DNA of 5,355 nt from an uncultured Bacillota bacterium (GTDB lineage Bacteria > Bacillota > Clostridia > Peptostreptococcales > Anaerovoracaceae). A program made the translations under genes and the position numbers. The stretch spans positions 1-5,355 of the forward strand of contig CAMYWZ010000094.1 of assembly GCA_947302945.1 (NCBI GenBank), read 5' to 3'. The notes under the pieces are model-generated. The model ran no database searches. It was not told where the DNA came from and saw only the letters and a list, made by a program, of their open reading frames with translations. Of this stretch, positions 1 through 5,355 are shown in pieces. Each line of letters starts with the position of its first letter. Position 1 is the first letter of the stretch.

Positions 1-46
1 AGATCTTAAGCCGTGACTGGAGTTCAGACGTGTGCTCTTCCGATCT
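1..46 (+). other. Illumina indexed adapter remnant (non-genomic)
   Basis: Bases 13-46 match the 34-base Illumina TruSeq read-2 adapter, beginning GTGACTGGAGTTC and ending CTCTTCCGATCT. Bases 1-4 (AGAT) fit the last four bases of the P7 primer, and bases 5-12 (CTTAAGCC) sit exactly where the 8-base i7 index belongs. The order P7 end, index, adapter, insert is that of an indexing primer, so genomic sequence starts at base 47. The adapter has an open frame that joins the amylase in frame and begins with GTG. An automatic gene caller would therefore add a false N-terminus, (M/V)TGVQTCALPI, which is a known contamination peptide in protein databases. The adapter match is seen directly from memory of the adapter sequence; the index identity is inferred from its position. 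Confidence 0.97.
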
Positions 47-1089
47 CCTTCAAGCAGATCGCCGGCAGCACGGACCTTGTGGAATGCAACTTCGACACCG
101 ACATGCCGGAGCTCAATTACAGCAACATAGCGGTCAGGCAGGCCATACTGGACGTTGCGAAGTTCTACTTTGACCTGGGCGTGGACGGCTTTCGCTTCGA
201 CGCGGCCAAGTACGTGTATTTCAACGACCATATCGCCAGCGTCAACTTCTGGCGCAGCTTCCTGTACGAGATGAAGATGCTCAAACCGGACGTCTACACA
301 GTGGCGGAAGTCTGGGACAGCGACGCGGTAACCAATAAGTACTTCGAAGTCGTGAACTGCTTCAACTTTACGCTTTCGCAGCAGAACGGAATGTATACGG
401 ACGTGGCCAAGGCCGGCAACGCGAACAGGCTCAGCTCCTACGTGGAGGCCTATCTTAACACGATAAAGGCTAAAAACAGTTCGGCCATGATGGTACCTTT
501 CATCGCGAACCATGATACCGACAGGGCCGCCGGCTACCTGACCCCGGAGAGCGGAAACATGCAGATGGCGGCGAACCTGTACATACTCGGGCCGGGCTCG
601 CCCTTCATCTACTACGGAGAGGAGCTTGGAATGCGCGGCTCCAGAGGTTCCGCCAACACAGACGCCAACAGGCGCCTGGCCATGGTCTGGGGCGACGGAG
701 ACAGCGTGAAGGACCCCGAGGGCACCACCTATGATCCGGACAACCAGATACAGGCAGGGGCCAAGGATCAGATGGCCGACGATTCCAGCCTGCTCACGTA
801 CTATAAGAAACTGCTGATGATACGCGCGGCCAACCCGGAGATCGCGCGCGGGGAATACAAAGCTCTGAAGCTTGAGAATACAAAGGTCGGCGGATTCACC
901 TCCACATGGGAAGGCCGTACCGTATGCGTCCTGCACAATCCGTCCGGCAGCGAGTCCGTCATAGACCTGTCGCAGATAAAAGGCGCCGAAGGCTTTAAGA
1001 CCCTCAGCGCCGTGATAGGCATGGAAGGCGCGAAGCTTGAAGGCAGCACCCTCACCATAGGCGGCAAGACCAGCGCAGTCCTGCGTTAG
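47..1089 (+). CDS. GH13 alpha-amylase family glycoside hydrolase, 5'-truncated
   Basis: C-terminal part of a retaining alpha-glucan hydrolase (GH13) that cleaves alpha-1,4 linkages in starch-like glucans. About 346 genomic residues remain, and the first complete genomic codon is at 49-51. Counting from the false GTG at 13, region V is MPELN (31-35). Region II is GFRFDAAKY, with the nucleophile Asp63 (codon 199-201) and the Arg61 two residues before it. Region III is VAEVWD, with the acid/base Glu99 (307-309). Region IV is FIANHDTDR, with the transition-state Asp168 (514-516). A GSPFIYYGEELGM segment (195-207) closes the barrel, and about 75 residues of C-terminal beta-sandwich end in TAG. Region I and the early barrel strands are missing beyond the contig end, so a signal peptide cannot be judged. 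The MPxLN wording suggests the GH13_36-like intermediate group; neopullulanase or oligo-1,6-glucosidase activity is possible. All three catalytic residues are present. It converges on pyrG with one base between stops. Confidence 0.93.
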
Positions 1090-1090
1090 C

Positions 1091-3872
<2,782 letters not shown>

Positions 3873-3876
<4 letters not shown>

Positions 3877-4664
3877 ATCAGCGTTTCCCCCTCGTAAACG
3901 AATTCGGCCGGACCGGTCATGGATATCAGACCGCCGTCCATTACCGTGACCTGCAGGGCGCCTCCGTCGAGCACCACCGTTATGGGCTCGCCGGCCCTGC
4001 ACAGTCCCCTCTTTACAGCAGCTGCAGCCGATGCGCAGGCTCCCGTGCCGCAGGCCATCGTGACGCCGCTGCCGCGCTCCCAGACCCTCATCCTGAGCTT
4101 CTGGTCCGAGATGAGCTGCACGAACTCCACGTTCACGCCGCCCGGGAAGACCGGGTGCTTTTCAATAGCCGGTCCCAGCGTCTCTAGAGGAACGCTGCCT
4201 GCGTCTTCGACGAAGATCACTGCGTGGGGGTTGCCGACATCCACCGGCACATAATCTATCCTGTCCGCCCTGCCTGGAAGCACAGCTTCTTCTCCGGCAT
4301 CCGCTCGGCCCATTTCTACAGTTACCGACTTGACCTTCCTGCCCACAACGTGCAACTGAAGGGTCCTGATCCCTGAAAGCGTCTCTATCTTGAGCTTCGT
4401 CTTGTCGGTATATCCCTTGTCGTAGACGTACTTTCCGACGCAGCGTATGCCGTTGCCGCACATCTTAGCCTCGGACCCGTCCGCGTTGAACACGCGCATC
4501 AGAAAATCCGCCCTGCGCGAAGGCGATATGTATATCATCCCGTCGGAACCCGCGCCGAAGTGGCGGTCCGACAGCTTTACTGAAAGCTCTTTTATATCCG
4601 GCGGGACCTCTCCGTAAACGTAGAGATAGTCGTTGCCCAGTCCGTGCATCTTTGTAAACTGCAT
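3873..4664 (-). CDS. dapF: diaminopimelate epimerase
   Basis: Cofactor-independent racemase that converts LL-diaminopimelate to meso-diaminopimelate, the direct precursor of lysine and of the DAP cross-link in peptidoglycan. The 263 residues are typical, with two mirror-image DapF domains. The start MQFTKMHGLGNDYLYV is the family N-terminus, with Asn11 in the substrate pocket. The two catalytic cysteines are both present: Cys69 in MCGNGIRC and Cys205 in ACGTGACA. Glu196-Arg197 of WERGSG, nine and eight residues before Cys205, correspond to the substrate-contacting pair in E. coli DapF. GNPHAV (144-149) is also conserved. The glutamate found in the common GET form after this motif is Val201 here (GSGVT); I think this also occurs in clostridial forms. 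The gene lies 12 bases after the purF stop with AAGGGGG in the gap, and its TGA overlaps the dapL ATG. Its product is the enzyme that acts directly after DapL. Confidence 0.98.
3886..3893 (-). promoter_or_regulatory. G-rich ribosome binding site of dapL
   Basis: On the minus strand this reads GAGGGGGA, ending nine bases before the ATG at 3874-3876 and lying within the end of dapF. The spacing suits that ATG better than the one six bases further on (15 bases), and it is too far from the open-frame start at 4002 to serve it. It therefore helps to fix the dapL start. Confidence 0.6.
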
Positions 4665-4669
4665 CCTGT

Positions 4670-4676
4670 CCCCCTT
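4670..4676 (-). promoter_or_regulatory. ribosome binding site of dapF
   Basis: On the minus strand this reads AAGGGGG, directly after the purF TGA and five bases before the dapF ATG. It fills most of the 12-base purF-dapF gap and leaves no room for a promoter there, which supports co-transcription with purF. Confidence 0.7.
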
Positions 4677-5355
4677 TCAGTTCCCGGAAATGCGGCGCTC
4701 AAAACGGTTTTTGGCGGTATCGTCCGGGACCTTGGTCGGATACTCACCGGAAAAGCACGCGCTGCAGTAATCCGGGCCTCCCGAAAGCTCGCAGAGATCC
4801 TCCAAAGGAAGATACCCAAGAGAATCCGCGCCTATGATCGAGGCGATCTCCTCCACGCTGTGATTGCAGGCGATGAGGTTCTCCTTCGAGTCGATGTCGG
4901 TCCCGTAGTAGCACGGGAAGAGGAAGGGCGGAGCCGTGACCCGCATGTGGACTTCCTTCGCGCCGGCCTCCCTTATGAGGCTGACGAGCCTGCCGCTCGT
5001 GGTGCCGCGGACTATCGAGTCGTCGATCAGGACCACGCGCCTGCCTCTTACTACGTCTTCGATCGCGGAAAGCTTGATCTTTACCTGGTCCAGCCTGTGG
5101 TCCGGAGCGATGAAGGTCCGCCCGATGTACTTGTTCTTTATGAGCCCTATCCCGTAGGGGATGCCGGACTCTATGCTGTAGCCTATGGCTGCGTCGAGGC
5201 CCGAATCCGGAACGCCTATGACTATGTCGGCCCCGGCCGGGTGCCTCCTGGCGAGGACCTTGCCTGCCGCAAGACGCGCTTCGTGGACCGAAACTCCGTC
5301 GATGACTGAATCCGGTCTTGCAAAGTAGATGTACTCGAATATGCAGAACTTTTTG
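4677..5355 (-). CDS. purF: amidophosphoribosyltransferase, C-terminal part (runs off window)
   Basis: First committed enzyme of purine synthesis: PRPP plus glutamine gives 5-phosphoribosylamine. The window holds the last 225 codons (5354 down to 4680, then TGA). The N-terminal Ntn glutaminase domain, with its Cys nucleophile, lies beyond the right edge. A GTG at 5034-5036 would give a 119-residue ORF, but it is internal: upstream codons continue the family sequence, starting KKFCIFEYIYFARPDSVIDG. The PRPP-binding motif VVLIDDSIVRGTTSGR is at window residues 107-122. Cysteines at window residues 4, 148, 197 and 200 (CIFEY, FPCYYG, YCSAC) match the four [4Fe-4S] ligands of the Bacillus subtilis enzyme (Cys236, 382, 437, 440), so this is the cluster-bearing, oxygen-sensitive type. 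The flexible loop after RTFIAP looks about two residues shorter than the forms I remember. It is the first visible gene of the run that leads into dapF. Confidence 0.97.
   Translation of the reverse strand, partial: KKFCIFEYIYFARPDSVIDGVSVHEARLAAGKVLARRHPAGADIVIGVPDSGLDAAIGYSIESGIPYGIGLIKNKYIGRTFIAPDHRLDQVKIKLSAIEDVVRGRRVVLIDDSIVRGTTSGRLVSLIREAGAKEVHMRVTAPPFLFPCYYGTDIDSKENLIACNHSVEEIASIIGADSLGYLPLEDLCELSGGPDYCSACFSGEYPTKVPDDTAKNRFERRISGN

Noticed and set aside
1..6. BglII-type AGATCT at the very start, considered as a cloning junction
   Set aside because: It is accounted for by the AGAT end of the P7 primer followed by the first two index bases.
3877..4002. 42-residue N-terminal extension of dapL
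   Set aside because: It is an out-of-frame reading of the dapF 3' end, dominated by Arg and Gly, and unlike any DapL. The ATG at 3874-3876 gives the family length and an ATGA overlap.
4677..5036. Stand-alone 119-residue phosphoribosyltransferase-like gene starting at GTG 5034-5036
   Set aside because: The reading frame continues upstream without a stop to the window edge and encodes conserved PurF sequence. The GTG is the internal Val of VVLIDDSIVRG.
4644..5309. 221-codon plus-strand open frame opposite purF and the dapF start
   Set aside because: It is in codon register with purF and is explained by the same avoidance of rare Leu and Ser codons. It also covers the dapF start and ribosome binding site. 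Its sequence is rich in Arg, Val and Asp, as expected of a GC-rich antisense frame.

Overview
The window holds five protein-coding genes packed almost without gaps. They are one truncated glycoside hydrolase on the plus strand and a four-gene run on the minus strand: purF (partial), dapF, dapL and pyrG. There are no RNA genes, insertion sequences or CRISPR arrays, and no non-coding stretch is longer than about a dozen bases. The first 46 bases are not genomic. They match an Illumina indexed adapter (end of the P7 primer, an 8-base index, then the read-2 TruSeq sequence), so the left edge is an assembly end, and this is most likely a metagenomic or draft contig.

Layout. Bases 47-1089 (+) encode the C-terminal part of a GH13 alpha-amylase-type enzyme whose N-terminus lies beyond the contig end. 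It meets pyrG tail to tail with one base between the two stop codons. Reading leftward on the minus strand from the right edge are purF (C-terminal 225 residues, running off the window), a 12-base gap that contains the next ribosome binding site, dapF, a 4-base ATGA overlap, dapL, a second 4-base ATGA overlap, and pyrG. The spacing implies one transcript with translational coupling. Its promoter must lie to the right of the window, because no promoter-sized gap is visible.

How the genes fit. DapL and DapF are consecutive steps: tetrahydrodipicolinate to LL-diaminopimelate to meso-diaminopimelate, which feeds peptidoglycan and lysine. DapL marks the direct aminotransferase variant of the pathway. 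PurF commits PRPP to purines and PyrG makes CTP. The operon therefore mixes nucleotide and cell-wall/lysine biosynthesis, with three glutamine- or glutamate-using enzymes. The amylase fragment is a separate, convergent carbohydrate gene.

Organism. The DNA looks GC-rich, yet it favours the Ile codon ATA (10 of 15 Ile codons in the amylase fragment, 7 of 12 in the first part of purF that I counted) and uses AGG often for Arg. The DapL pathway, the [4Fe-4S] type of PurF and the protein wording suggest an anaerobic, Clostridia-like Bacillota bacterium, possibly from gut or rumen. I cannot fix the lineage from the sequence alone. I found no sign of a new biological system. The most useful observation is the adapter contamination, which produces a false N-terminus on the amylase.
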